DNA from: Chlorops oryzae
Lineage: Eukaryota; Arthropoda; Insecta; Diptera; Chloropidae
Direction of reading: 5' to 3'
DNA length: 64,000 nt
Assembly (NCBI GenBank): GCA_020466095.1
Contig: CM035808.1
Coordinates: 11,456,163-11,520,162 of the forward strand
Shown here: piece after piece, positions 46,356 through 58,079 of the stretch
How the letters are laid out: each line of letters begins with the position of its first letter
Position numbering within the stretch: position 1 is the stretch's first letter
The notes under the pieces: generated by a model
Told to the model about the DNA's origin: nothing
What the model saw: the letters and a program-made list of their open reading frames with translations, nothing else
Database searches by the model: none
Program-made: the position numbers and the translations under genes

Positions 46356-46607
46356 AGTGAAAACCACATATAACCATATATGTCACTCTCATAGATATTG
46401 CGCGGGACGTTTCGCGCCAGATAGAAAGAGATGTTACTCGGCAGGCATAAAAAGAGCGAGAGAGAAATACTTTTGGTGAGTACCTAAGTGACAAATGCTT
46501 ATTTTGGTGGGTACTCAAGATCGTGGTGGGTACCCAAGACCGTGGTGAAAAGAGCCAAAATAGAAACGGCTCCTGAGTGACATATATAGTTATATATGGT
46601 GAAAACA
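46356..46607. mobile_element. Inverted-repeat element (GTGAAAACCACATATAACC)
   Basis: GTGAAAACCACATATAACCA plus TATATGTCACTC at the left is mirrored by GAGTGACATATATAG plus TTATATATGGTGAAAAC at the right. It is about 250 bases and non-coding. Confidence 0.75.
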
Positions 46608-47547
46608 TTCCTCTGCGGAAATGTCATCAACTATTTAAGTAAAGTACTATCCATTCAATTTTTTTCAGCTCAATACATTTAAGAATTGTCCTTCTGGTGA
46701 CCTTCATGAATGTGAACTGTGTAAGCACTCACGTTGTATACTCCCGTTGTTCTTTCCTATGTATTTTTAGTTAATTGTGAAAATAGGGCTGTTCCCGTAC
46801 TACACGAAACTGTCCTAATATAAAACATTGATGAGATTTAGTTATTGTATGAAATAAATTTTTGTTTTGAAAATAACAATAATAGGTTCTATTCATAAGC
46901 GATAATCCATATTTCACAGAGACGGGGATCTCCAGGGACCTTGAATTGTATATCATTAAAAGATATTTGTCATTTACCCAGTTTCCTAAAGACAGGTTAA
47001 CACGTCAGTCAGGCCCAAAGTGGGACCCTATAGGCCTACCGGGCAGACGAGTTGAAGGGGGCCCCCTATACTATATGCTCAGGAAATTAGTAGGCGTTTA
47101 TACATATAATTTCAAACGTATCTTCTATGAGGGCCCAACAGTGCCCGGTGGGTCAGTCCGGTCCTGAAGGCAGTCGTCTTATTTAGAGAGGATCCCAGCA
47201 TGAAAGGTCGAAATGTATATTTCTTATATAAAGAGGTTGTAATTTTAATATTTGCTGCAAAATTGACTTTTTGATGAAAAATCGTTCAAGACTCTGATCG
47301 CCTGGCAAAATATTAACCCCAAGCGCTGTTGTTATGGAGAAAATGAAGAATTAGTTCAGTCTTACATAAATAGGGCCATCATTGAAAGAATTAACATTTG
47401 TAGACAAAGATGTTATAACACGTCTAAGTCAGATAAAGTATCTCACTACTGTATGGGCTATTATTGAGTCCCATAAGCAAAGGTAAAAATCGAAAAAAAA
47501 TCAATGAAATCTAATATCAGTTATCATGATCTCGAAACTACTATATA
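46608..47547. other. Gene-free spacer, GC-rich patch
   Basis: A decayed repeat end (GGGCTGTTCCCGTACTACAC, 46787) is followed by an unusually GC-rich stretch near 47000-47165. I see no convincing coding frame. Confidence 0.4.
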
Positions 47548-47764
47548 GGTTAGGTTAGGTTAGGTTAGGTTTGTGTGGCTGCCACCAAGGGTGACACACT
47601 TAGGCACCAAATGGGCCCGTTGTGATACCACGTATAATGGGAAAACTAGGAAAAACTTGAACTGAAAAGCGACACACATATCCCCGACCTCAGCTGGGAG
47701 TCGAACCCAGGGTCTCTCGCTCCGTAAATTGGCATCTCAGCCAATGACGGCACAGAGGTCGACT
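47548..47764 (-). mobile_element. tRNA-derived SINE, copy 3, reverse orientation, with target-site duplication
   Basis: This is the reverse complement of the copy at 44498. The B box reads GGAGTCGAACCC on the plus strand and the tail reads GGTTAGGTTAGGTTAGGTTA at the left. A 13-base duplication AAACTACTATATA flanks it (47535-47547 and 47765-47777). Confidence 0.92.
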
Positions 47765-48295
47765 AAACTACTATATAACAATATACATACATATATAAAA
47801 AGTAGATATGCATATCAAATGTATTAATAAAAAATCCTGTAAACTAGAGGACTTCCGCATTTTCCCCTCCAACACAAGAATTTAAACCAGAAGTAATAAA
47901 AAGGTCAAATAATTTTTCTTCCATTTGGGAAAAATATTTAAAGCACATCTGTGTGGGGCTTGTCTGTGTTTGACTACTAGAAAAATCATTGTATTGAGTT
48001 CCAAAAAATTTGCCCTCAAAGTCTTCGGGATATCGACCAGGGGGCGGGCTGGGCCCATGGGAAACCGGGCCCCCAGTTCGCTGTGCTTTTTAGCTGCTAC
48101 GTTTTTTTTTTTCTTCTTAGGTAACAAAGCCCCAATTTTCAAACGCCCAATCCGCCCATGATATCGACCAATAGATTTTTGGGAACCTCAAATACAGGTA
48201 TGATTCAAAACCTCTTTTCTGTTACCACAAGAAGGTTTTTAATAAACTAACGGAATTCAAAAACAAAAAAACCTTAGTAATTTATTTTCAACAAA

Positions 48296-48301
48296 TTTAT
48301 T
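48296..48301 (-). terminator. Cp36 polyadenylation signal
   Basis: AATAAA on the minus strand, 115 bases beyond the Cp36 stop. A second AATAAA is at 48286-48281. Confidence 0.55.
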
Positions 48302-48415
48302 AAAATAAAAGGTTTTAACTTTGTTTTAACACAAGTGCACCATTCCAAACGCAGGCATGGAACTCATATTGGTGCGATTGCCCTTGAAGTTTGTAGAAAC
48401 TTCATTAAAGGCTAT

Positions 48416-49385
48416 TTAGTAGCTTACACCACCGTATGATGGAGCGGCAGCGCTGTAAGATGGAGCTGGAGCATTGTAAGTAGGAGCAGGCGCAACATAT
48501 GCAGGAGCTGGAGCACTGTAGGCTGCAGCTGGTGCACTATAAGTGGGAGCTGAAGCACCATAAGCTGGACCTGCAGCACCGTATGCTGGAGCCGCAGATG
48601 GAGCACTGTAGGATTGGGCATTCTTGTATGAGTCTTGAACAACTGGAGCTGTTGGTACAGCGACATTCTGGCCTGGTTTGTAGACCTTAACGTAGACAGG
48701 GTTAAGGCTCAATGGAGTAGGTATTTTGTTGATCACTTCTTGTTGATAGATGACGGAAGGTCTTATTTTATAAATAACTGGGGCAGCCTTAACAATCGAT
48801 GGTGGACCGCTGCTGACCTGTGCTGGTGCGGCGCCAGGTTGTGTAACGATAATTGGTGGCAGAGGGTTTGTTGCAATAACCTGATGATTGTTGGGACCCG
48901 ATGGAACAAGCAACGAACGGTGAACATCTTGTTCGACCAGATTTGGTGGAACCATATTCACATTACCCTGACGGATGTTGGCAGCCATATTCGATGTGGC
49001 CAATGATTCAGCGATTGTATCGGAGGCTCCATAGTTGTTATAGACAGCGTTGTTGTTCAAAGCTTGAACTTGAGCAGCAGCTGTTCCTAAGCCAGCGGCC
49101 TCAGCCGGCGATGGCTGTGGCTCAGCGCTGGCAGCAAGCGACCGTTCAATCGATTGTGAACCACCGGAAGCTCCTTGGAGGATTTGATTGATCGCTCCAG
49201 GAGATTGATACGAAGGTGCGTAATTACTCGACACGAGCTAATTTTGAAGAAAAGGCAAAAAAGTAAAAAAAAAAAAATATTCTCAATAGAATTTCATATT
49301 CGACATAAAAGAGTTCATATTTTTTTAAATATAGACCTACCTGTACAGCGGCGGCAAAAAGTGCGAATAGGAGACGGAAATGCAT
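48416..49385 (-). CDS. Cp36: Chorion protein s36
   Basis: A secreted eggshell protein made by follicle cells. Exon 1 (49385-49341) encodes MHFRLLFALFAAAVQ and ends phase 0 at GTAGGT. Exon 2 (49237-48416) begins LVSSNYAPSYQSPGA, total 288 residues, close to the 286 I recall for Drosophila s36. The central domain has SIVKAAPVIYKIRPSVIYQQ then EVINKIPTPLSLNPVYVKVY, recognised as the s36 core. The N-terminal arm is Ala/Ser/Asn-rich and the C-terminal arm is a set of YSAPAPAY-type repeats that can be cross-linked through tyrosine. TATAAAAG and TCACGT lie upstream. Confidence 0.9.
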
Positions 49386-49481
49386 GTTTGAACAGAGATC
49401 TTTGGCTTTTGCAACTTGTGCTAATTAATTATTCTTTTGGAGTTTTCGGATCTACTACTGTTCTTTGAAATGATCTTGAAG

Positions 49482-49489
49482 CTTTTATA
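49482..49489 (-). promoter_or_regulatory. TATA box of Cp36
   Basis: TATAAAAG on the minus strand about 100 bases before the ATG. It is 27 bases downstream of the TCACGT element. Confidence 0.7.
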
Positions 49490-49516
49490 TTAACCACGCT
49501 CTCTTCTTGGTCTCGT

Positions 49517-49522
49517 ACGTGA
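49517..49522 (-). promoter_or_regulatory. TCACGT chorion element of Cp36
   Basis: TCACGTAC on the minus strand, 27 bases upstream of the TATA box. This is the arrangement known for fly chorion promoters. Confidence 0.8.
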
Positions 49523-49529
49523 TTTCTCT

Positions 49530-50856
49530 ATGAATACATTGCTGCGATTTTATAGACCACCGGATTCTGATTAATAATTTACAAATCGGTTGTTGCCTAT
49601 CACAATGCACACAATGCGATAAGACGGAGTTTAGCGAAAAGAAGAAAAAGAAAAATTCATTTTTTTTGTTGCTTCCGCCAAAGAAAACGCATCGAAGCGT
49701 GCCAAAAAACGAGACGATTTTTATTGATCTCCCATGGTCCGAATAGTGATTTTGCTAAATTTAAAGTCATTATTTATTGATGGTAGTATTTGATGCGTAG
49801 GCGACCGAAAACACCGGGATATATTTTATCGTCTAGTCATTTAACCCTTTTCTTCATGATCTATTAGGGTTAGGTTAGTTTAAGTTGTAGGGGCCCCCCA
49901 CCAGAAATTTGGCACACTTAGACCAAAGAAGGAAGATCTATTAAATAAGCGGAAAAATTTTTATTTCGTATTACAGTGAAGCCTCTCAACTTCGGACACC
50001 CTCATACGCGGGCACTTTTTGTACCTCTACTTGCTTTGCATCTTGTTTTTCATACATTCAATTTTCACCTCACATGCGGGCAAAAAGCACGTCACTGCGA
50101 TTGTCTGCATACGAGAGGTGCCACTCTTTATGGTTTAATTAACCCTATACTGTTACTAAATTAAAAAAAAAAAACGAGCTTGAAATTATTTGTATTTCGA
50201 AACGATTTACACATGAGTAACAAAGCCTTTTCATAAATGATCATGACTAAATCGATAAATATCTTCCATTTTAGATGAGCCGAATTATATTGAATAAAAT
50301 AGTTAAAGTTCGTTTATTTTTTTAAATCCATTTTTTCTGGGTTAAATCGCTTAAAAAGTGACATATGTTCTACGGTTTTGAAGGAAATTTACCACAGATA
50401 CCGAGAAAAATCGGAAAAGCATTTGTTAATGGGACCTTTTTCATACTAAAATGCCACCCAAAGTAAAATAATTGAAAGTTTTTTCACAATTTTTGACTTT
50501 GACAGTTCTATTTTTCCTTCAATGGCTTAAATTTTTACCATCAATTAAATTTTGCCTAAAAGCCCATACAATTGGCTTTCAAACCTCATTACAGTTTTTT
50601 TTTTCTACTACAGGCCATTATCGTGGGAGAATTTTATTTTCTCAACTTCCTGCTTAAAAACTTTGAGGTCCTATAACTCTTCAGGGGTGCATTTGCGACA
50701 CCCTCCTCTCATACGATTTTTTGTTCGTCACGGCCTCCCCTTACATCCCTATAAAAAAAATCACTTCCGGACGGGACACCCTGTATAGAAAAAAAGTGGC
50801 AAAATTTTTTTCGCAGTAAATCGTTTTATTAATTAGGCTTCAAAAATAATTCAAGT
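49530..50856. other. Cp36 upstream spacer
   Basis: Gene-free. It contains MITE family F copy 2 (49974-50131) and a diverged CAGGGTGTCCCG element (about 50460-50785), an inverted relative of the one starting at 18361. Confidence 0.55.
49974..50131. mobile_element. MITE family F, copy 2
   Basis: CAGTGAAGCCTCTCAACTTC at the left and ACGAGAGGTGCCACTCTTTA at the right are imperfect inverted repeats. Internal CATACGCGGGCAC is shared with the copy at 37123 (CATATGCGGGCAC). Confidence 0.65.
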
Positions 50857-51042
50857 ACAGTGAAAATCGGATATGGCGATGTAGAAGGGACCAGCAAAAA
50901 TCCATCGTTACAGCCGATAATCGCTATATCCGGTAACAGAAATTTAGAAGAATTAGAAAAGCGAACCAAACTTTACCTAAAATGTTCATCGCTATAACCG
51001 ATAATCGTTATAAGCGGTATCGTTATAACCGATTTTTACTGT
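50857..51042. mobile_element. MITE family C, copy 2
   Basis: ACAGTGAAAATCGGATATGG at the left and TATAACCGATTTTTACTGT at the right. It shares GATGTAGAAGGGACCAGCAA with the copy at 19277. Confidence 0.85.
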
Positions 51043-51420
51043 ATATTGTTTTTCATGAAAAAAAATTCTGTTTCTTATGCAGTAAAGGGTTAAGATAATT
51101 TGCTTTTTATGGGATTAAGTCCAATTTGGAAGGCCCGATGTGTAAAGTATTCAATGAGTCTCCTATATTGAAACAAAGTAATGTTTTGGTGGTATGGGTG
51201 CGGGTTTTTTGGTCGGAAAATTTGGGGCAATTCAAAAACCCGAATCCCGTTTTCCTCCTACGCGTTTCGACTAGCTTTGAAGTCTTCCTCAGGGAGTCTA
51301 TTTTTGTTGAGTAATACCTTGGTTTTCTTAAGATTCTTTGCTGGGTTTGTTAAGATTTTCTAATTGTCTTCGATCTTTTGGGTTAATCCGAAATTCATCG
51401 AACAATTTTTCGACATAAAT

Positions 51421-52091
51421 CAAGGGCGTAGCGAGAGAAAGAGTGTTTTGGTAGCGCTTATCTTTGCCGCAGAATTTTGGTACTAAAACTTTTTCAAAAA
51501 ACTTATTACAACTAGTCCTTTTTGGACTAGTTTGGAACTAGACCCAAACTAGACTAGTTATAATCAGTACTTTAAAAAAATGTTAGCGTCAAAATTCTTA
51601 GAATTTTTCACTTATTCTATATATAAATTTTCATCGATATCGGACGTCATGAATTTTTCGGACTTTTGGGGTTTTTGGTCCAAAACTTTCTAAACTTCCC
51701 AACGGGAAAATACGTGGGTAATACATGAACTTTGTAATTTAATGATTCATTTATAAGTTCAAAGAAGTGGAACTATGCATTACCAGGTTATCGAAATTGT
51801 AAGGAGTAGAAGATTTTTGTTATATTTTCTACCAACAACAACCAAATTGACATGTGCTTACAGTTTCAATTACAATGGTAATGCACGATTTTCCTAGGCC
51901 ATCGCTGTACAAAAATCCATTGCTAACGTAATGGGTAGTTATGTTGAATGTATAATTTACTTTGCTTACCTTTTCCCGTTGGGTTCTTCACGCCCCCCCA
52001 AATTTTTTTTCGGTTAATGTTTCATTATTGTTCATTATACCACTGTGGCCAATATAAGCACTACCGAAACACTTTCTCTCGCTACTCCCTT
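51421..52091. mobile_element. Second CAGGGGCGTAGCGAGA-type element
   Basis: AAGGGCGTAGCGAGAGAAAG at the left and CTTTCTCTCGCTACTCCCTT at the right. It shares TTGGTCCAAAAC, GAATTTTTCGGA and TTATACCACTGTGGCCAATA with the large nested element at 9301-11144. The ACTAGTCC hairpin is at 51490-51570. Confidence 0.8.
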
Positions 52092-52108
52092 CACATAAAT
52101 TTAAAGAG

Positions 52109-52362
52109 ATATCGCACCCTTGCTACTAAATCGGCACAATTCAAAATTTCGCATTTCTCGAAAATCATTCAATATCTCTTGAAACTGAGGAGAAATAATA
52201 TTTTTTCTAACCTTATATTACTCTCAATCGATTGCTGCATCTGTCAATATAAGCGTTAATTTTCTGAGTGTTGGGTTTCTTACAGAAAAATGCAATCGAA
52301 CATAAAAAAATGTATTAAAAAAAATTTGAATTGTGCCGATTTATTAGCAAGGGTGCGATATA
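52109..52362. mobile_element. MITE family D, copy 2
   Basis: ATATCGCACCCTTGCTACTA at the left and TTAGCAAGGGTGCGATATAT at the right. The body matches the copy at 41889 in inverted orientation (CTGTCAATATAAGC, TTTCTTACAGAAAAATGCAA). Confidence 0.9.
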
Positions 52363-53393
52363 TTGATTTTGAATTCAAGGTTAGAGCTAAAAGCGTTTCA
52401 ATCAGTCGTGATTTTTCCTTATTTCCCGTATCAATAATCAAAATCTATTTGGGAAGCTAATTCAAAATGTTCTTGAGAGAACCAGAAATGACATTAGGAA
52501 CGCTTAAATGTATATATTTTGGTTTCAAAACTATCGTACTTTCATAATTATACTTTTATGTTCAAATCAAGCGGAGTACACTGGAATTAAGCCGCTGTTG
52601 TTTTTTTTTTATTGAAATTTCGCATTTGATAAAAAAAAAAAAAAAACAATTCAATAGAATTTTCACGCATATTTCAAATCCAAATTGAATTCAATATCCA
52701 ATTGAAATGAGTGTAATAAAACGAAAATTGCAAGCAATTTGAACGAAGGTGAAAGTCGTTCGCTTGCTACAATAGTAAATTATGCGTTAGAAAATGAAAT
52801 TTTATCAATAGAAACTTGATTTTCAAAATTTCAACGTAGCTCACTTAACACTTTATTTCCTGGATTTGTCTCTAGACGGAGTTTTTTCGAACAATAATAT
52901 CAGATTCCCTCTTCTCTACCCCAAAATTAATCTAATTTGATATTTTCATTGAAAAAAAAAATTCTAGCATTACAGGGTTAAACTCGAAATGTGTGCAAGT
53001 AATTCAGTATTAATGGGTATTAAATTGAGAGTTCGAAGCAATAATAGCTCGAATGGATCATTTTTGTTTATTGTTTGTTGTTGTTTTGTTTATTTACAAT
53101 TCTGTGGTCGTATGGAAGAGTAGCTTAAGTCGCTATAAGCTTTAATTAAGTTGATTGCTGAGGAGTCATAAGGAAGTCGGGGTTTTTCCGGAGTTATTTT
53201 GATTTAAATTTTAGTTTGAAAAACTTTTGATTTAATTTTATGTTTTTTGAAAAACTTTTCCTCTGGACAAAATATCTTATATGGTTTTTGGGAATTTTGG
53301 GAATTTTGTATGCATATTTCAAACTTTCATCTATTCATTTAAGAAAATCACTTTAGTTGACTTAAGTCGTTCGAATTTTGTTTTAAGTTTAGA

Positions 53394-53774
53394 GGCTATC
53401 TCGTGGCTCTGGGATAGCGTAGGGGATGTGTGCTATGCTCTTCATCCCGTTGTCCGAGGTTCGATTGCCGGCACAGGCGAAACGGTGTGTAATGTTCCAA
53501 GCCTAGCAATGGTTTTTGAAAAATCGCATGTTAGGGGCACACTGGAAAAAAAAATACATACAGAAACACAAGAAAACCTCTCTTGGTATCCCAATGGGCC
53601 GATAAAAGACCTAAGTGACAGCCACTCCAACATACATACATACAGAGGCTATCTCCAGCTCTGTCTGAAATAAAAAACTTCATATAAAAAAAAAAAACGC
53701 TTCAGAAATGAATCAGAAATTTTCTGATTTTTTTTATATGAAATTTTTCATTTCTGACAGAGCTGGAGATAGCC
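53394..53774. mobile_element. Palindromic MITE split by a SINE
   Basis: The right part (53647-53774) is a near-perfect hairpin: GGCTATCTCCAGCTCTGTCT is mirrored by CAGAGCTGGAGATAGCC, with TTCATATAAA and TTTATATGAA inside. GGCTATCTC also occurs at 53394, before the SINE, which shows the SINE landed in the left end of this MITE. Confidence 0.85.
53403..53643 (+). mobile_element. Second type of tRNA-derived SINE, with 12-base target-site duplication
   Basis: The 5' part has a tRNA-like GTGGCTCTGGGATAGCGTAG and a B box GAGGTTCGATTGCC. The 3' end is a CATA repeat. Flanks AGAGGCTATCTC (53391-53402 and 53644-53655) are the duplicated target. The body differs from the SINE at 44498 but shares the CCCAATGGGCC and CTAAGTG-CA-GCCAC layout. 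Confidence 0.85.
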
Positions 53775-54595
53775 CCTTGCTTAAAAATGCGTAGTGCACA
53801 GTTTTCACTTAATCGGCAGCGCACTTAAATCATTTTAAGTGTGAGTGTAATTGTAAATTTAAATATCGATAAAGCGCTTCAGCATAAAATGTGCTCTATC
53901 TTCTATATTTACAAAATATTTTTTTGCCAAATTCTCATTGTCTTGTTTTTGAAAAAAAAAACTTATTACCAATGTGGCAAACTACAAAAACTTTTCACAG
54001 GAATTAAGTTTAAAAGAAAATACGGAAAAATGGGAACTATTTTCGACTTAAGTTGCTCTTCTATTACTACGTTTATACGTCTGCCTTAATTGCCAATAAA
54101 AATATTGCAATTAGCAACATTTACCATATAAACGACGACTTAAAATTTCAATTGCAATTAATTAAGTTGCGAAGAACAGTTGTGATTAACGAAAGTAATT
54201 GCAATAAATCGATAGGTGCTACTACAATTATTCAACAATTTTTACTCATTTTGGCGATCCTGCCACCACATGTGCTGAAATCAAACTGTTGTAATAAAAA
54301 CAAAAGAAATCTTTAACATATAAACCGAAAACAGTTGGTTGTCCAACATTTTAAAAATTTTCTAATAATTTCAAACGCATATGTTTTCTATTAGTGCTAT
54401 CAAACAGGGTGTCCCCAGAATTTTTGGCCAAACTTAACCAGGTGATAGTTTAGGTTAAGAGGAACAATGTTTGTTCTTGCGAAATTTGGCTAACTGTTAC
54501 CAATTTTGAGTAATAAGTGTTTGAAAATAATGCAACTTTTGAATGCAATTTTCAAAAAATTACTGTGATTTTGAAAAAATTTTCAATGAGAATTA

Positions 54596-55078
54596 GGGCC
54601 AATATTACCAAGCATATTTAAAAAATTTTTAAAATTAAAATTAAAATTTTTTTAAAATAAATTTCATTTTCAATATCGTATTTTTTTAAGCATCGAAATA
54701 TACGGCAGCACCGTCTACTTCCAGGGCTGTGAGTACATTTGACAGCTGATTAGATCGTTATTTTTAAAAAGGGATTCTATAAAGAGCCATTCTAACGATT
54801 GTTTGGTACTCCTAATTGCTGCGCTGTGACTCCAAAGCTTTTAGTCCTGTCTATCGTATTGTGTTATTTCCAAAACTGCATTTTTTTGAAAATTATTTCT
54901 TTGAATTTTTCCAAACAGCTGCTTTTTGAAAATCGAGCTCAAATTTGATGTCATATTTAAACGCAGTGCCGAGGTGATTTAAAATATTTTTAAAATTTTT
55001 TTAAAAATTGGAATGGTAAAAACCAAAAGCGGATTTTTAATTTAAAAAATTTTTAAATATGCTTGGTAATATTGGCCC
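54596..55078. mobile_element. MITE with GGGCCAATATTACCAAGCAT ends
   Basis: GGGCCAATATTACCAAGCAT at the left is the exact complement of ATGCTTGGTAATATTGGCCC at the right, continuing through ATTTAAAAAATTTTTAAA. It is flanked by TA on both sides. A matching single end is at 26790. Confidence 0.9.
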
Positions 55079-55777
55079 TAAGTAAAAAAAATTTTTATTT
55101 AAAAAAAGTGCAAGGCACTTTCAATAATAGAATAAACTTTTAACGGGACTGAAAGGTAAAACTAGTCTTGCAAAAAAAACTGCCATGAGTTCACCAATAG
55201 CAATTTATTTTTAATCCCAAATAGCTGACGTATAAACATAGTATAGGTATGTATATGACTATAGAAATATTGATGGAAACCTCGTTGAAGAGCCGGAACT
55301 TACAGCTTCCGCGTCGTCGTTTTGCTGAGATTTAGGTTTACCAAGTGCTGCTGATTGCTTTTTTCTGCATGCTCTTTCGTGCAATATATTTTAGGTCAAC
55401 CGCTTACGTATGTAGAAATCTTATTGGTGTAAAAAATTTTCAAGCTTGATCCATAAAGAATTCATGATTTTAATGGAAAAAGATTCACGTCAGCACAGAC
55501 GCTTTAATTGCTTCGAATTTTCAATTAATTTTTGAATGCCATTGTAGCTTGGTCTTATCACTTCCTTTATAAGTTATCTTTGCTTCACCTTTTCCAATGA
55601 ACCAATCTATGTGATTTATTCTAATTTATCTTCTCATAATGACATATTTAACGGTCACTGAGGGTTAATGACCAGAAAATAAAACAATTTCTGCAAGCGA
55701 AAGCTCTTTTTTTTTTGTCGATAATTCAAGAGTTTGTTGTTCTTTTTTGACGATTATCAACAAAAAAAAGCGATCAG
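55079..55777. other. Gene-free spacer between Cp36 and the third chorion-like gene
   Basis: AT-rich, with a lone TCACGT at about 55486-55491 not linked to a recognisable gene. No coding frame stands out. Confidence 0.5.
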
Positions 55778-55929
55778 CCCTATTATGACTGTCGACTACT
55801 GATAGAGAATCGAAAAAGTTGTATCTTCGACAAAAATTTTTAATTTTCCACATACTAGAAAATGAAAAATTTTAGTCGACGATAGAACTTTTTCGATTCT
55901 CTATCAGTAGTCGACAATCATAATAGGGG
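55778..55929. mobile_element. Palindromic MITE (CCCTATTATGACTGTCGACT)
   Basis: CCCTATTATGACTGTCGACT plus ACTGATAGAGAATCGAAAAA at the left is mirrored at the right, ending CATAATAGGGG. Confidence 0.85.
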
Positions 55930-56086
55930 TGGATATTTTTTAAAACGTTTTAGTATTCGAAGAAAGATTTCCATAGAAAATATTTTGGAATGCGGATTTT
56001 AGAATAGCGAAAAAATGTGTTCGAATTAATTTCCTACATGCCTAAATCCACAATTATTTCTTGCCATGCCACAATTAATACAGTAA

Positions 56087-56930
56087 CAAGTAAGGGTGTT
56101 ATAGTCAGGCGAGCCTGACAATAGAATACCCGACACAGACACATAATTTTTAATATCAAGAGGTGTTTAAGCGCATAAGGAGCCCCATATACCAACTTTT
56201 GGTAAAATTTCTAAATGAAAACCGCCCTTTTGCCACGCCCCCTTTAAAATTTTTTTTGGAATTCTAATCGGACCCTTATATATACGCTCAAATTCCAAGT
56301 TTAATTGAAATATTTCAATAAAGTCTGATTTTGAGGCATTTTTGGGATTTTTGTGACAGACCCTAGTACTGGAGACACCCTTAATAATAGACCGATCGAA
56401 AAATTGTTTGGGGAGGATGTTTATGGCTATCAGGAAGCATACGTGCCAACTTTCGTCCCATTTGAATATCGAGTTTAGGAGACAATTTTCCAAAAACGCC
56501 CTTCTGCCACGCCCACTTTTTATATTTTTGGAAATCGTATTACTTGGCTTACAACATGTTCAAATATCAAATTTCATCAAAATATCTTGAAGGACTTCGA
56601 TCTTACAGCAGTTTTTGTGATTTTCGTAACAGACCCTAGTACTGGAGGTACCCCTAAAAATGGTCTGATCGGGTCCATTCTCGAACTTGTTCTTACTCAT
56701 GTCCCCGTGAGCACGCATACAAAATTTTGTCAAGATAGCTCAACTCCTTCGATAAGATAACTGTATACAGACAGACGGTCAGACGGACAGACGGACATGT
56801 CTAAATCGAATCTCCTGGTGACGCTGATCATTTCTATATACATTTTGTATGGTCTATCTCGACTGGTTCTGGGTGTTACACACAACCCAACAAACGCAAT
56901 ATACCCTCGACACAGAGTGTGTCGGGTATA
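56087..56930. mobile_element. GTAAGGGTGTTATAGTCAGG element, copy 2
   Basis: It matches 39196-40040 nearly end to end (CGAGCCTGACAATA, ACAGACCCTAGTACTGGAG, TCTCCTGGTGACGCTGATCA, GAGTGTGTCGGGTATA). A family C MITE abuts its right end. Confidence 0.85.
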
Positions 56931-57113
56931 AAAATCGGTTATAACGATACCGCTTATATCGATTATCGGTTATAGCGATGAACATTTTACAATGTAATAT
57001 TTGGTTAGCTCTTCTAATTTTTCTTAATTTCTGTTACCGGATATAGCGATTATCGGTTATAACGATGGATTTTTTCTGGTCACTTTGTCATCCTGGTAAC
57101 CGATTTCCACTGT
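56931..57113. mobile_element. MITE family C, copy 3, inverted
   Basis: It reads as the reverse complement of the copy at 50857 (ATAACGATACCGCTTATA, ATTTCTGTTACCGGATATAG, ending TTTCCACTGTAT). Confidence 0.8.
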
Positions 57114-57118
57114 ATTCA

Positions 57119-57460
57119 ATCCCAGCCGGAAAAGTCCCGGTGAAACAATCAATGATTTCAGCATGACATAGAGCCGCGACTCCTCCTGATTATACACCAA
57201 CTTTCTAATGAAATTTACACACAAGTGGCATTGGCCGTCATAAGAGCACATGTCATGAATTGGTAATCGAATTTGGAGTAGATCTACTCCATGGCGTTGA
57301 TACCTCTATCGATGACAATGCCCGTGGGAGTTGCGATAAAAAGCTCCTTCCCTCGATGGCAATGCCATTGCAATTGAGAAGTGCAGAAATTTTCCCCTTG
57401 ATATCCTTGGTGAAAAAATTAATGAATTGGTCATTTATGAGAAAATTTCCGGCTGGGATA
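57119..57460. mobile_element. Foldback-like element (CCCAGCCGGAAA), copy 1
   Basis: Ends CCCAGCCGGAAAAGTCCCGG and AAATTTCCGGCTGGGATA. The internal ATGATTTCAGCATGACATAG and AATGAAATTTACACACAAGT match 60124-60972. Confidence 0.8.
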
Positions 57461-57506
57461 ATACAGTGGAATCTTTATCACCCCTATTCTGAACATTTCA
57501 CGCGAA

Positions 57507-57760
57507 TATATCGCACCTTTGCTAATAAATCGGCACAATTCAAAAATTTTTAAATCAATTTTTTTATGTTCGATTGCATTTTTCTGTAAGAAACCCAAAA
57601 CCTAGAAAATTAGCTCTTATATTGACAGATGCAGCAGTCGATTGAGAATAATAAAAGTTTAGAAAAAATATTATTTCTCCTTAGTTTCAAGAGAGATTGA
57701 ATGATTTTAGAGAAATACGAAATTTCGAATTGTGCCAATTTAGTAGCAAGGGTGCGATAT
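57507..57760. mobile_element. MITE family D, copy 3
   Basis: ATATCGCACCTTTGCTAATA at the left and TAGTAGCAAGGGTGCGATAT at the right. Same internal order as 41889. Confidence 0.9.
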
Positions 57761-57966
57761 GTATAACTCGAACCTCGTTAAGTTGAAAAAAAATGTCATT
57801 CCCTTCCGGTGACCTCCTAAATATGCGGTATCTCGTTAAGTCAAAAACCCGTTAACTCGATTGTTTTTTTTGCATTTCCCTCGACATTCGATTCATAGAG
57901 ATTCCACTGTATATCATGTGGGTACAATGGTAATCGGTATAAAACAAAATTATGAGTCTTAACGTT

Positions 57967-57972
57967 TTTATT
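57967..57972 (-). terminator. Polyadenylation signal of the third chorion-like gene
   Basis: AATAAA on the minus strand about 108 bases after the stop at 58080. Confidence 0.5.
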
Positions 57973-58079
57973 GACGACAATTATCAAGTTGATATTCATT
58001 AGTCGTTTAACTTACAATACAAGCTATATAACTTATCTTACAGAGTATCCCCAAATACCGATCAATCAATATGAGTTAA

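Noticed and set aside
46946..47167. GC-rich ORF as a gene
   Set aside because: No splice sites, homology or codon pattern support it. Its proline/glycine content follows base composition.
47545..47570. Interstitial telomere array
   Set aside because: Only about four TTAGG units, always attached to the SINE 3' end. It is best explained as the SINE tail.
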